DNA of 64,000 nt from Paragonimus skrjabini miyazakii (taxonomy: Eukaryota; Platyhelminthes; Trematoda; Plagiorchiida; Troglotrematidae): NCBI GenBank assembly GCA_014338405.1, contig JTDE01001548.1, positions 62,001-126,000 on the forward strand, in the 5' to 3' direction. This document shows, piece after piece, positions 46,680 through 59,004 of the stretch; position 1 is the first letter of the stretch; every line of letters begins with the position of its first letter. Under the pieces are notes generated by a model. It searched no databases, was not told the DNA's origin, and saw only the letters and a program-made list of their open reading frames with translations. A program made the translations under genes and the position numbers.

Positions 46680-48220
46680 GCTAACAGTGTAATCAATTCT
46701 ACGGCTAGGAAATAGATTGCGTCGGCGCCTTCTGTGCACACAAAACTGGCCGATGCTGTCTGATTACGACAGCCTCACTAATCGCTGACGGTTTCAAGTT
46801 GCGATTACGTAACAAAACCTTGAACGATTTGAAGGGGTCAACTAGGGCGCCGGTTACCAAGGTTTGTTCGGCAATTCGAGCTTGTTACAGTCAGCAGGTC
46901 GTTTTTTGATGATGCAGTTGATAACCCCTTAGGAGTGTGTTCCGCCATACGATGATGCAAGCGCCGATCTGTCCTACCTATGTAAACGTCATTGCAATTG
47001 CAATTGAACTGGTATATTACGTGGGAGATAGATTGATCGGTTGAGTGTGTATCAACGCTATGGACATCCAAACTCCCAGTGCTTAACAGAACGCGGAGTT
47101 GGACAGCTGGGTAGATGCGTTGCAAAGCCAACGTCAATTTGTGACTACTGTTGTTGGTCAAATTTTTCTGGTCAACCCTTATCCACCAGCGTTTTCTTAA
47201 TAAACTCTTCTTCTTCCTCCAGTCGATTTGCAGTGCAAATCATTATGGCTCCGTTGAATAATGTTTCACTAACCGCGGTTTATCAGCAATAAACGCGAAG
47301 CTGGTAAACTACAAATATTGTCCAATCCAAGTTGGCTTACGATAAACAGATCGTTGCAATGACGTCTAGTTATAGGAATGTCTATGTCAATTATTAACTT
47401 CCACCTCATAAGATACAGTGAGATCTGACTGTATGAAGTCCAGGTAGTTATAGAATGAAGTAAAAGTGCATTCACCGGCAATATCTAAAATGCCATCCAT
47501 ATAATGCTTGTAGAGCAATACCATTGAAATCCTTTCTTGAAATTGCATTTCAAGCATTCACAAAAATACATCCGCCAACATGGAACCAGATGGGCTACCC
47601 ATAGCTTCTACACCGTCAATCTGCCTATAATTAACACCTTCGAAGTCAAACGGAATGTCTTCCGTATAGGCAAAAATGAGATTTAATGGAGTATCTAAAT
47701 TTAAAGTCTGACTGGAAATAGAATTACACAGTCTCACATAGCGGTATATGGGTAAATAAACAGTCAACGTCGACCCAATATATCATCAATGGATTCACTG
47801 AATTGTTATCTGAAATTTCTGCTAGCTGGAAAGAACTACGAACACAACTGGGGGATAATAATTTAAGAATTGGTTTAAGGATGTTCACTAACCATCGCGC
47901 AAGTTTGTGGTATACCGAATTGCCCATGGATAATATCGGTCGTAGTGGGATACCCGTCTTGTGGATTTTTGGTGAACCTTTCATTCTCGGTGTCTACGTG
48001 CCTGCTGGTTTCAGTTTCTCATATCGAATTTCAGAAATATACCCATGCAGCATCAATATTTAGTCTTCTCAGTATTTGTTTTTCAATTAGGAAACTGTCG
48101 CCAGGACTGGCATCCAGTTGGAATTTCTGTGCATCGGAAAATCTCGCATTCATCTTGGTTACATAGTCTTCCTTCATCATGATGCGATATGTCCTGTCTG
48201 TTTTGACTGAACTCACTGTG
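46680..48220 (-). pseudogene. Penelope-like retroelement, nearly full catalytic region, decayed
   Basis: In order on the minus strand: MKEDYVTKMNARFSDAQKFQ (48180s), then KGSPKIHKTGIPLRPILSMG at the start of the reverse transcriptase, YWVDVDCLFTHIPL (a catalytic-block relic with V-D), and DGVEAMGSPSGSMLADVFL. After a broken stretch come LYLMRWKLIID-type sequence and the GIY-YIG endonuclease: HVIYQFNCNCNDVYIGRTDR followed by RRLHHRMAEH. The C-terminus, in another frame, is LRNRNLKPSAISEAVVIRQH then RPVLCAQK. Several frameshifts and stops make it inactive. The EN+ architecture (reverse transcriptase followed by GIY-YIG) is specific to Penelope-like elements. Confidence 0.8.
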
Positions 48221-49206
48221 TCATTTTGCGGATGTCACTGTCCTAAGAACTGCACTGGTCATCAATAGTAATATGGTTAGTCATCATGTGGTTCATCACT
48301 AAGATCAGATGAATATTTTGACGAGTTTCTGACTTCAGAGGCTTGAAAGACATCGATCTTATTGTTTTTTCCTTGTGGGAGTGTTTATGTAGAATGAGGT
48401 GTGAACAGCTGACCAGCCATCACACCCTTTTACGTCCACGTGACAAGCCGTAGGCGCGCCATCAATCAGAGCCAAGGTAACAGCACGGGCTAGCTCGCCA
48501 CCACCGCATGAATCATCCACATGGCCTGGTGAAAGTGCATACGCGTGATGCTGCTCCCGTGCCCGAGTGTGACTTGGCTGCTGACGCTGAAATCCATTTA
48601 TGTGCGCTGTCTCTGCCTTAGTTGCATCGGTAACGTATGGGCACGGTGAGGTGACGTTCGGCCGTGTGCGGCATGCATATATCAATAAGACATCGCATAA
48701 GTCACTTGTAGGTGGTTGAAAATGGACAAACGTAAATCCGTTTTCGGTTATGTTCGGACAGCAACGAAAACCCGGTTGAAACTGAACGAATAAGGTAGCA
48801 GTGTAACTGATCCCCATCCAAGACAATCGTTTCTGAATTCCGCGAGTTGAGATTAACTAGACCTGCCAACAGTTTACCATCCTCACTAGACCCATATGAG
48901 GCTTTATCCTTCTAGCAGTAGAGCTGAAAATAAGAGTCACCTGAAAGGTATCGAACTGTCTTCCACTGGATTGACCCAGGGAAGCAGTTGGCATGGTAAT
49001 GATCATCTGAATACAGAGGTGCCTATGCTTGTTCTGTATAAAACTTGTCACGTGTAACAGTGTCCCAATGGAAAAACGGATGTTATAAGATTTTATGGTA
49101 AAAAGTAAGTGGGGTGGGTATTAAGGACAACGTGATAACGATGCGTGTTCGTTGCCATACACCAGAGATATATCCTGGGGTTGTACTAGAAATCATACTG
49201 AGTGTA
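48221..49206. other. No gene recognised; one 155-codon minus frame
   Basis: The minus-strand frame 48359-48826 is among the longest in the window and lies in GC-richer sequence, but it shows no motif, no splice signal and no codon pattern that sets it apart. It could belong to the N-terminal side of the Penelope-like element, though nothing in it matches what I know of those proteins. Confidence 0.35.
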
Positions 49207-49609
49207 TGTTAGGGTATCCCATTCCCAGAATAATCCGGAGGTAACCTTCGCTATCTTTTTTTTACCTGTTCGACCTTTATTCGGTCACACTCACTGCTGG
49301 CTTAGTGACCTTAACTACTATATTTAGCAGTTATTCCTTAGTCTTTTGATTCGAGACTGTTTGTAGATCACCAGGTACCATATAAGTACACTGTATTTTT
49401 CTCCCTGTCGTACATGTTTTGGAGAGGAAAAAAGTGGGTTTTTGCACCCATATTTTGACGTGACTTGAGAACAATTAACGGAGACGGTCACGTCTTTCTC
49501 GGGACCAAAGTTTTCAGTCTTCCTTATCTCAAGGTAGAAAATTCGAATTACGTCAAGCGCACTTCTATTCCGTGGCGGATCCAACTTATCTTTGTGTGAG
49601 ATTACAACA
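49207..49609 (+). mobile_element. Solo LTR, relative of the one at 20041
   Basis: It starts TGTTAGGG and ends GATTACAACA (403 bp). It shares landmarks in the same order with 20041-20512: GTGACCTTAACTA, CCATATAAGTAC, TATTTTGACGTG, CGGGACCAAAGTTTTC and GAAAATTCGAATTACG-like blocks. The flanking pentamers, GTGTA and GTATC, agree at only three of five positions, so the target duplication has decayed or the ends are slightly off. Divergence from the other copy shows these are old, separate insertions. Confidence 0.65.
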
Positions 49610-49614
49610 GTATC

Positions 49615-52570
49615 GCGCCGTAAATACGGGAAGCTATCGTCAACAGGCTACCTGCTTTCGAATCGCTCATAAATATTTCACCTTCTGCTTGATGTCGCAG
49701 TTGTGCAAACCGAAGTTCAGCTGCAATACGAAGTCACATATGAAATTCTCATCTACCGTAGATAACCAAAAAAGCTTTGTGACCACATATCGAAACAAAA
49801 CCTGAATCGATGTCGTGCGTCTAGAAGTAAGTATAAGGTGAGCATGCTATTCTTAGCACACACCGCAGATACACATATCAACGTCAGTTTACACAATCTA
49901 TGCCTTTTTCCACACGAATTTCTTCATTAACGATAGGAAAGGATCCTATGTGTAAGCTTCCATTTCCAGGTCGTAGTACTTCTCTATATGTAATGATACG
50001 TAATGATGGTAACCCGTCAGTTATATTACGGTTTTGATGCTTGTCTGCCGCGTACATGTTGAATGATCAAGATTGACGTAATAACAAGAACTAGAGTTTC
50101 ATTGTTCTGAAAGCCAAGACACATTGTGTTGGATGATGAAATCGTAGGCACGATCATTCCAACACTCAGTTGCATATCTCAACGCGGCACTCAGATATGG
50201 CCATAGTTCACAGCAAGTGAATCGCACATCGGATAAGCCATTGCCCAGCGACTTCGGACCAACGGACGAAGAATTGCATTTAAAAGCCCGCAACAGAAGG
50301 CGTCAGCCACACACGCAAATCAAGCAGAAGTGCACACGTCGTGGGATTGGAAACCGCCCTTACGTTAGGAACTGAAATTCCGGTTCACAAACGCAAGCGC
50401 GCGCATGGGGTAAGAACATACGCGCTTGCCGACGAAGATAGTGACTTATTGAACGACCTTTTGCTACAATATCAATGAACATGCAATGAGTATGTATTGG
50501 CTTACTTACTTTCTGTTGTATTCCACCAGGCTGACAGGTACAAACCCGTCAGTTGTGGTTAAAATGTACAGCATACTAATACCGTCATTTATATGCTTAT
50601 TGCAACTTCACACATCTGATTGCACCTAATGTCGTCCAGCAATGTAACTGAAAGGCGGGTAAGACAAATTTGATTCGCTTCCGAACCGTTTGGTTAACTG
50701 TAATCGATCGTAGGTTGAGAGCCCGCTTTTCGAGTATTCAACCATTATTAAGGGATCAGGTTTGATTTACCTGATGCGAAACACATACCTCATGTTGGCA
50801 CGTAGAAAGTAAAGAAATCATTATGAAGGCATTAATGGAAGTAGCATCTTGTTTACAAACTTATTTCAAGAATATTTTACCCCTGTTGTTTTGGAGTTTC
50901 ATGACTTGCTAATAAGGACTGATTTCTGATTGTTTCAAAATGTGTTTTTTGAACATTAGTGGACGAAATACCTTGTATTGTGTTCTTATGGATATTCTTT
51001 GTAGCACTCGGATTTTACTTACCAAGTCCTAAACACACACGTTATTCTTATGATTACTGATCAACTCATGAGTTTTTCAGATGTATCAGTCTTCACTTTT
51101 TGAACCCACACATGTGTCTTGGCTACCGTGGTTGAAAGTACTAGACAGTCATTCATACGTATGAATTGAACGCCTTTCCGGGGGGGTTTCAGTGCCTCGT
51201 AGAGCAAGATACCATAGTCCACACTCTCACGCTGAAAAAGCCGTGCGATCATTGCCTTGATTTGCTTTCACGCAACCGACTGTGCTCTCTTGTGGACGTT
51301 ACCAACAACCTTCTCAAGTCGTTTTTCTACTGAGTCAATTAGCGTACCGTAGCGCTAAGTGTATGCACCCAAAACTGTAATGTTTCTGGACAGCATGGCA
51401 GATGCTGGGTCTAAACTGCATCACCTGTCAAAGATATGCCACATTATCATTGGAACACGACAGACAGCCGCCATTGGCGTTACTCACTTTCTTCCGTTCG
51501 GACAGCCATTTCTGCAAAAAGTACCGTACTCATCAAGATGTAGCTGCACATATTAATCATGCAACCTTACGTCACACCTTTGTACTTCTCATCAAAACAG
51601 TTCGAGTTGCAGTTGAGAAAATGTCAGCTCTTGAGACCACTTTCATTCAGGCCTGAACATGGTGAGCTGCACTTGTGGATCCGACAATAGTTGTAGATCT
51701 AAGATGGTTGATTCTCTACATGGTTCGACAGGATAACTGAAAGCAAGAGAATACCAGTCCTGTAGCCTTTAGAAGGCGTCAAGGTGAACTGTTGCTCCTA
51801 TTTCAGTTTAATTTATTTGTCTTATTTATCTCTTATTACCTCTTATTATCTCACTTATTATCTCAGATTACTGAGCGTCATTCGAATGACGCAATTATTT
51901 TAACCATAATGTTGTGACCATGAGAGACGCATAAGGTACAAAGCTGTTTTGTCGTCAGACAACCACTGCAGCGAGTGTGTATATACACAACAACCATCGT
52001 GAAACTCATTTCACATGGTTAACGAGTCTCCTTACCCACTGTTAGTAGTTTAGCGCTAGTCTCTTTATTGACCTTTCTTGTACAGCACACACTCTGGGTT
52101 TCAGTCGGAATTCGACCGTTTCGTCTTCCTGATGTTGAGGACATCTGTAAAATGTAGTGCTCCAGAATTTCCTTTAACTTGCATCACGCTACTCATTAAT
52201 GACGTTCCCCATCTCAACCATTCATCCTCTTCTGAAAACCCTCGATTATTACGGACGAATTCTTTAAAACATGCACACTGTTGGCCCCTGACTCTCCCAG
52301 CTTATTGTTCCACTGTGATAATTTACTGTTTAGAGCTCGTTTCTTCAACCTGTTCAGTTCGATCTTATGCATCAGACCCATTTTGGAAAGTACCCCGTAC
52401 GATATTTTCCGTTTACGTAGAAACATTCCGGAGCCTAGTCACTAGACTGTGCTCCAGTGGACTCGGTATTTTCCACTTTCTCTTAGTTTGCAAGTTCCTG
52501 GCTTTATCAAGTAAGTGGGTTGCTGATTGTTCCCGTGCTTCCAGATCTCGCCTATGATTTCGGCGAATAT
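49615..52570. other. No gene recognised
   Basis: Minus-strand frames at 50099-50293, 51061-51252 and around 52,080-52,560 have some coding look. The last reads LEAREQSATHLLDKARNLQT, then after a frame change EEDEWLRWGTSLMSSVMQ. None matches a family I know and no splice sites were convincing. A TTATTATCTC-type short repeat lies near 51,830-51,870. Confidence 0.35.
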
Positions 52571-52574
52571 CTTC

Positions 52575-52945
52575 TTGATGAGTAGTCGGAGATTTGGTTT
52601 ATTTCAAATTGAAGATCACCCACAATTGATCGCAACTTTCGCATTCCCATAGAGTTTCCAGTCGGCCCCTTTCGAACAGAAGCACTAGACTCGAGTTTCG
52701 CTCTCGTTAGAGCTCGTCAGTAGTGCATTTCCTTGCTATGGCCAGGACTAGAACTCCGGCCACGCTTTCATGAAACAACCGTGTTTATCACTGCGCCATT
52801 GACCTCACATTAGGCACGACCGAATTATCATATGTGAACACCCAACCACTTTCGTTTGTGAGTAACGATCAGTTTGCCTGATCGCCTCGATAGGAGACAC
52901 AGTTACTGTCTGTTAACTCCAATCGATGACCCCCACGATTAGGAC
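52575..52945 (-). mobile_element. Long copy of the main tRNA-derived SINE
   Basis: Near full length and the best match to the copy at 37755. It has the tail (TTGATGAGTAGTCGGAGATT on the plus strand), the CACCCACAATTGATCGCAAC block, GAAGCACTAGACTCGAGTTT, the B-box complement GGACTAGAACTCCGG, CACGCTTTCATGAAAC, the A-box complement CACTGCGCCATTG, and the head through CAGTTACTGTCTGTTAAC. Confidence 0.85.
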
Positions 52946-52964
52946 GTCCTAGTGACTAAATTGA

Positions 52965-53270
52965 GGAGTTGGATTACTTCAAACTGAACTCCTTGATCAC
53001 AGCCTTCGTATTCAAGTGAGTCTTTCGGCTAACTCATTTTGAAAGGAAGCACCAGATACGAATTTCGCATTTATTAGAGTTAATCGATAAAGACTATCTT
53101 TGGCAGAGCCAGTCCTTGTGATTATGATACTAGCGTGTTACCGATAACTCCAGTAAACTCAATAAGCGTGACCGAATAATCATATCCAAACGTTTAGCAT
53201 CAGTCTTGTGTGATTAATGCACAGCTTGCTGGAGCATTTCGAAAATATAAAACACAAACACTTTATTCAC
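52965..53270 (-). mobile_element. Second, older SINE copy in tandem with the previous one
   Basis: It starts within 25 bases of the preceding copy, in the same orientation: TTACTTCAAACTGAACTCCT, TTTTGAAAGGAAGCACCAGA, GAATTTCGCATTTATTAGAG and a GTGTGATTAATG-like end. It is much more diverged than its neighbour, so the pair is not a recent duplication. A plus-strand tail piece (GGTGATGTTCAATTTGAAT) follows at 53,352. Confidence 0.65.
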
Positions 53271-53274
53271 TTCA

Positions 53275-53765
53275 GTTGCTGGCTACGTGATGAGACTGGT
53301 TGATTGAATTTACTGTCTTCATTGAACCAACTGAACTGCAATCAAGTGTCGGTGATGTTCAATTTGAATCAAGATAGATTTTAAGTAGCTGTAAAACATC
53401 TTTTGATTGTTCTGTCGTTGCGTTCATTGAACTCACTTGTCTACGGGTGGGATGTTGTCAGTCTTGTGTGGCGTAGGATTATTGTACATGGTCCTTAAGG
53501 GAATTCCCATATGCTTTAAAGCACATGACGCTGTGTGCGTACCCAAAGGGACAGCTATAAATAGATTACTGTTTCACTCGTTGTTCTCTTTCTAACGACC
53601 CCTAAGACACTCCATAACGACACGAAATATATGCAAGATACGTGAAAAAAGAAGTGCGTTGTTTGTGAAAAATACATTAAAAAAGGGCAATATTAGAATG
53701 TAATGAGATGCGATGCTCATTTTGAGTAATAGAAATGAACCGGCTCATTATTATACTTCATACGT
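53275..53765. other. No gene recognised
   Basis: Apart from the short SINE tail near 53,352, no feature was seen. The 3' LTR of the neighbouring Gypsy relic would be expected near here but no termini were found. Confidence 0.35.
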
Positions 53766-53769
53766 TCTT

Positions 53770-55480
53770 ATTTTGTGTCCGCAGTGGCATAAATGGCCTC
53801 ATACACCAGCATGTACTTCAATACGCCCATGTACCTTGACCATGTAGCTGTACCTACGCCGTCTTGTGTTACTGTTCCCAGGTTGCTGCAGGGACGTTTG
53901 AAATTCCTCGTTTTCAACGCATGTTTACCGAACCGTCAGGGTTGCCTGTGTTACGCCGTTGTTCACTATGATGTGTTTCATCACCATGTCTCCTACCGTA
54001 GATGCCTTCCGCTGTGCAACGCTAACTGCTCCAATTCAACGGGCAGAAGGTTCTATGATAACAAGGAGCTACCGGTTACCGCGGGTGGTCAATGGAAATG
54101 GACCAGTGATACCTCTGTAGTAGAGCTCTCCGATTTCGGATACAAATGTAGGCTGTGAGAGTTGACAAGGTGGTATGTAAGACCCCATGCCATCCTTTGC
54201 CTTCGGCCAATATATCTTTTGTTCCAGCAGATCGTTCTTTCTGGTTCATCCAATATGTGTCACTTTACTGCCGTTTTCATTGCCATTTATCTCAAAATGA
54301 CCACCACATGGGAGCATCCATCTTCACACCACCACGTTACTACCGTTGATACCAACATTTTCCCATCAAGAAACGACTACCTTATGCCTTTCCACACTGG
54401 TGTTCGTTGAGATTCTTACGCATCACCTTCGGAAGGACCCTATGTTGACACCTAAGAGCACTGATGCATCAAGCCATGTTCCACTACTAATTGGATGACC
54501 CCAAAGTTAAACTTGGGAAGTCTTTCGTCTACCTGTGGTCAAGAGAAAAATCTAGAGCCACACTTGTTAATTCTAACCAAGTGAGTGATTGTAAAATTCT
54601 GTTCGGTTCGGCGCACAGCCCATTGGGCTAGTTTGTTTCGCGGGTTTCTCACGGTACCAACCCAATCTACATGTCTATAATTCGTCTCCACGTGAAACTG
54701 GTGGCCTAATACGTATGGCCTCCATCGACCCAGTGACCAAGCAAATCACAAACACCTCTTCTCAAAGGTTAAACACATGTCCTGCTGATGTCAGGACTCT
54801 GATAGTTTATTCGGCTATTCTGTCCTTTTGTCTGTGTAGTGTTCCAGTGCCACGATCACTGGATTCTGGAACTATAATGGACACCCTTGTGTTAAGATGT
54901 TTCAGTGTCAAGTAACAACTTGTTTCACTCGTGTGAACGTTTTCTAGGCATAGTCGGTTCAGTCGAATTTCATGTTTTTTCTGAAGGAGTTAATACAGTG
55001 ATGGTTTTGCGGAATAAAAAACCACACCAAAAGACTACCGTACCCCGCCCAACCCAGAAGCTGTCTATGTGTGCGCCTGGTATTTAGAAACAAGGTCTGT
55101 CTAATCGTCATTTTCCCCCTGGCTATGATCTGCTTTCCTCTTGACCAACTTAGTGTTCCAGTAACACTACCGTTGACTCTCCGAGTTGTGACTTATCAAC
55201 AATAGTCTAAGGACCTGAGTTCTGAATTCGTTTCAAGACAGCGTACAGGCGTGCGGTATGCTGCGATTCCAGGCTTCTGTATACCACATTATCATCTCCG
55301 TATGTCGCCACGTTATTCGGTCTTTTTATTGAGTGCAACATTCACCGTTGAAAGGAGAAAAGTGCGCCTAACAAGCCGAACGACATACCTTTGAATTAGT
55401 ACTGTTTACCATCCACCGTGAATGCAGTTTTGTCATGGTACTGGTACAGCTGTGTTCTGAGTTTGGCACGGTTCTTCTTG
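53770..55480 (-). pseudogene. Ty3/Gypsy retrotransposon pol relic (reverse transcriptase, RNase H, integrase)
   Basis: Minus strand, from 55480 downward: KTAFTVDGKQY then FKGMSFGLLGALFSFQR and VATYGDDNVVYRSLESQHTA, the reverse transcriptase with a YxDD box (55290s), and YAVLKRIQNSG. Near 54,700-54,560: WVGTVRNPRNKLAQWAVRRT, from the end of RNase H. From about 54,125: ITGPFPLTTRGNR, the start of the integrase core, then STVGDMVMKHIIVNNGVTQA. The order reverse transcriptase, RNase H, integrase is that of Ty3/Gypsy (Metaviridae-type) pol. Stops and frameshifts are many, so it is a dead fossil. No LTRs were identified. Confidence 0.75.
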
Positions 55481-55624
55481 AATGTCTAATGTTGCAGAAT
55501 AGCTACACTGACCCACATTAATTTGCGCACTATCATTCTTGACCCATTGTCAACACAATACCAGGTCATGTCCAATCAATTTGATCATCCTTGGACAAAA
55601 AAAGGCAAAGCACACCGTTTCTGA

Positions 55625-55720
55625 ACTTTCGACTCAGCCTTTTGGAGCTCAGGTGATAGATTACTTATTGAATCTGGGCGTTCTGTTTTTGTTACTGGTT
55701 CGAATCCAGCCACAGTCCAG
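55625..55720 (+). mobile_element. tRNA-derived SINE, second family
   Basis: GACTCAGCCTTTTGGAGCTC (A-box region) and a perfect B box GGTTCGAATCC (near 55,698). The stretch ATCTGGGCGTTCTGTTTTTG and CAGCCACAGTCCAG match the copy at 29217 (TTTGGGCATGTTGTTTC, CAACCGAAGCCCAG). The spacing between boxes is slightly longer here. Confidence 0.6.
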
Positions 55721-56126
55721 AACCTTCATAATTGGCTCTGTTATAGTTTTCCACACCTTCCAAACTATTTGTCGGTGAAGAATTAGGAGTCTCTAATGAT
55801 AAAATCTAAGTTAGAAAGAAATATTTTAAAAAATAGATGCCAAGAAGTGGTTCAACACAGGAATACATGTTTTTATACTTTAGCTGTGATAAAGAAGAGG
55901 AGTAAAAATTTGAATTCGGACTTAGAACCTAACAAACTTTTCAGCACACAATGCACAAACAAAATTGGTAGAAAAGGAAAGGCAGGAGGCCTCAGTGGCC
56001 GAAGGTTTTGAAAAGGAGAGCAGATAATTTACCGGACGACGGGGGTCGCTGGTTTGTGCTAAGGAAAAAGGGTATTCAGTTGTCTTAACTGGCTTGCGCC
56101 TAATGTATTAGTCGTCTCCCTGCTTA

Positions 56127-56420
56127 CTACGAGTTGTGAGTACGGTGATGATTCACTAATCTGAGACGGCCAACACATTCACCGTTGTATGTCCCACAAT
56201 GCCATATAGTGGGGCCACTACGATCCATGGCATCTATAGTTCCTCTGCATACAGTACCCTCCAATTCACGACCGCGTAACTGTTGCTCATTAAACATTCG
56301 GACGCCCGTTTGCATCGTATTGCTCCAGACCTTCCGGTTCAAGGCTGGGTTCTTCGTAGATTCAAAATCGATATTACAATGCGAAGAACCTACCTGGATA
56401 ACATCTTGCTATCACAAGAT
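56127..56420 (-). pseudogene. C-terminal relic of a non-LTR retrotransposon ORF, second copy
   Basis: Minus strand: HCNIDFESTKNPALNRKVWS then NTMQTGVRMFNEQQLRGREL. It aligns residue by residue with HPRSWNRAALSQMVWRN and NVIRTGIRNFNERWLYSREF of the fragment at 19500-19960. The more upstream AGHxxRM segment seen there is missing here. The frame shown stays open for 71 codons. It is probably a truncated fragment of the same LINE family. Confidence 0.55.
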
Positions 56421-56699
56421 CTGATCAACAGAATTTCACATGCTTGCTCTCAGCAGACAGTATGGCAGTTTCTTCAGATTCCGCTTGTTGTCCGTAATTG
56501 TTCGCCGGAATATTTCAATTTTCGAAACCATATCCAACCACCGAATACCGCCGCGAATGTTGAGCCATTGCACTATCACATAGTCAAACACATGCTGACG
56601 ACTGCTTCGTGGGTGAGTCCACATAGTAAGATCGCTATCATCCAGCTAGAGTCGGGTTTTGTGACAGTCAGCTTGTATGTAACCCATAGATGAAGCAAA

Positions 56700-57438
56700 C
56701 AATCGCTGTTCTCATCAACTGCACCAATATCGTGAAGTCCGTTGACTCTCGGCTTGGCAGGCAAGACTTATCCCTTTCAAGGTTACGACACCGATGCCCT
56801 AGAGGCTCAGTCTCACTGTAAGCAGGGCACTGCGGCGTTCTGACCGTCTGACACAACATCAATCCAGCACTGTACGTACATTCCATTTCCCGACGGTTAG
56901 CGTCCGCGGGCATGTCTCGGATTGACATTAGAGACCTGAGTTTGTGATTCCACCTCAAAAGCCTAGCCTGCGAGATAACAGGGTGTGGTGTTTTCTTTCT
57001 ATCCGGAGCCAAGGAACGCAGTGAATAAGACATTGACCTCTCGTTCTGATTACAGTGTGAGTAGTAGATGCAGGCTATACTAAACTTCTGAAGAGTAGCG
57101 TGATTCGTCCTACTGTACAGGATAATAGGCCGCCGGTCACGGTCAAAAGTTAGGCAATCGGCATGCCCTTCGGTTCAGTACATCTTTTGTAAATTGTTCC
57201 TTCCGTGCGCGAAAGATAACAGTGCCTCTACTAGAAATGTAGTTCTGTTGTATACTCATAGGATCATGCCTTACCATCTACACACTCTTAAGAGATCAGT
57301 AGTGCGACATACACACCCAGCAGTGTGACTACCCTTTTGTCTGATTGGTCCCCTTTGACCTATCTGACATGGTTCGACCTGGAAGAACCGAAGTCCTAGT
57401 CAGCATACCCCTTAGAACCAGAGCAGCATACATTAATC
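56700..57438 (-). mobile_element. Orphan 5' end of the non-LTR retrotransposon
   Basis: It aligns along its length with the inverted 5' segment at 41449-42362. The same untranslated blocks occur (TCCTAGTCAGCATA, AGTAGTGCGACATACA, GGATCATGCCTTACC against GGATCTTGCCTCGCT), as does the start of the reading frame (minus frame 57033-56668). Similarity ends where the endonuclease would begin (HDIGAVDENSD against INIGVFNICT). No endonuclease, reverse transcriptase or 3' end follows, which is unusual because LINE copies normally keep the 3' end. A deletion or rearrangement must have removed the rest. Confidence 0.65.
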
Positions 57439-57439
57439 A

Positions 57440-59000
57440 AACAAACATTATTTGAGAGCAGTCGTAGTCTGGTAGTACTTGCTCAGTCATTGCGTTGTGC
57501 TAACTTCATCCGTACAATGTATGATTTGGAGGATACTCCATAAAACCCACCTGGGCTTGTTCGAAAGGAACCTTTAAGGAAGGATTATTTTAAACAACTA
57601 GTTTACATACTCAAGGTTTTCTAACAGATCATGCTAAGAAACGCAACAAACTTAGACGTACCCGTTAACAGTCATTCACTGTCTCAAAGTCGTAGGATTG
57701 GGATCAGGACTGTTTCTGATAGAGATTTACTAATGCTAATCAAATATCTGTGGTCTTACACAATTCAAACACCTGACAATTGTTTTTTCAAAATGAATTT
57801 TATCTGAACATGTTTACATGCAAAACAGGTCGTTCACCGTTTGCTAGTCTACCAAACAGCTTCCCAACTGGTCAACAACTTTGAAGCAGTTAACTGTTGT
57901 GCAGACTTTTTGGGGAAATATTATGTCAGTATGTGCTGAACTTTGAACGTATCAGGCGCGTAAGGCTTCGTGATGCAGTTTACATGCATACACAAAAATT
58001 CCTCCTGATCAGACATTTTACGATCGGTATGTATGTTTGGTCTAACGTCAGCTAGGGAAGGACTGTGATATTTTTATAGTCACGTTCGAAAGGAAGGCGT
58101 CTTATTTCTTCAAACTAACTGTATCCGATCGATATTTTTGCGTGAATGCAGTGGCATACGTACAGAGAATGCATGATGTGCAGAGATTTATAGAGCCGAT
58201 CTGATTTCCGGACATGACAACCCATCCCAGCACTTGAAAGTACACTACACTCCACCAAAAGCCCATCCTATCCCAACCGCCTAGCCTCGATAGACGACCA
58301 TTGTGAATCGGACAAAAGATCGCGTTGCATTGTCACGAGTGAACGTGACCGATCATGATGATCCTATTCAAAGTGTCAAGCGCAGATTGTAATTCAATAG
58401 TATGAACAATCTTTTGTCATTCTCTGTCACTGTAATAATGCACTTTAAAGTGTCACCAAATGAATGTGACAATAGAGCATGAAAAGTAGACAATTAAAGT
58501 AATAATTATTCTGTTGAATGTAATCACAGGTATTGAACAAAAAGAGTGCTCAAACGTGCCAGCCTTGTAAATCCGAAATTTTCCAGATGTCATTCATTCA
58601 CAGACAGGGTTTGGATATACTCAAGTGATTGGTCGTTTCAACAGGTGAATCTCTGGCACTTCTAAGTACTAAAGTACACGATAAAATTTCTTCACTGAAA
58701 ACAGCATAGAACTTACCGGGCAGCCTGATTTATCAAGTATTGCTTTGGCTGATAATGACATAACCTGGCTGGGAGAGTAGAATGTTTTCCCAGAGATTCT
58801 AGTTGACCATTTTCGTCGAACAGTGGAATTTTCCAGTTAGCTTAGAAAAGAGCATGGGAACTGCCTCCCTTTTGTTGACTGGCGGTACACACATGATGAT
58901 TGTTTTCAAGTTAAAATGCGTCATAAACAAATGGTTTGGCAGTCATTTCTTCATAGCTTTTGCACTTCGTATTACTTTCTGTTACCACAGTGACCTCGAC
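57440..59000. other. No gene recognised
   Basis: No supported frame, RNA gene or known repeat; AT-rich with many stops. Confidence 0.4.
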
Positions 59001-59004
59001 CCCG

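Noticed and set aside
48359..48826. 155-codon minus-strand frame in GC-richer sequence
   Set aside because: No recognisable domain, no splice or promoter signal, and no relative in the window. Mentioned in the stretch entry but not called a gene.
20041..49609. The LTRs at 20041 and 49207 as the two ends of one element
   Set aside because: They are 29 kb apart, strongly diverged, and one has its own perfect target duplication, so they are separate insertions.
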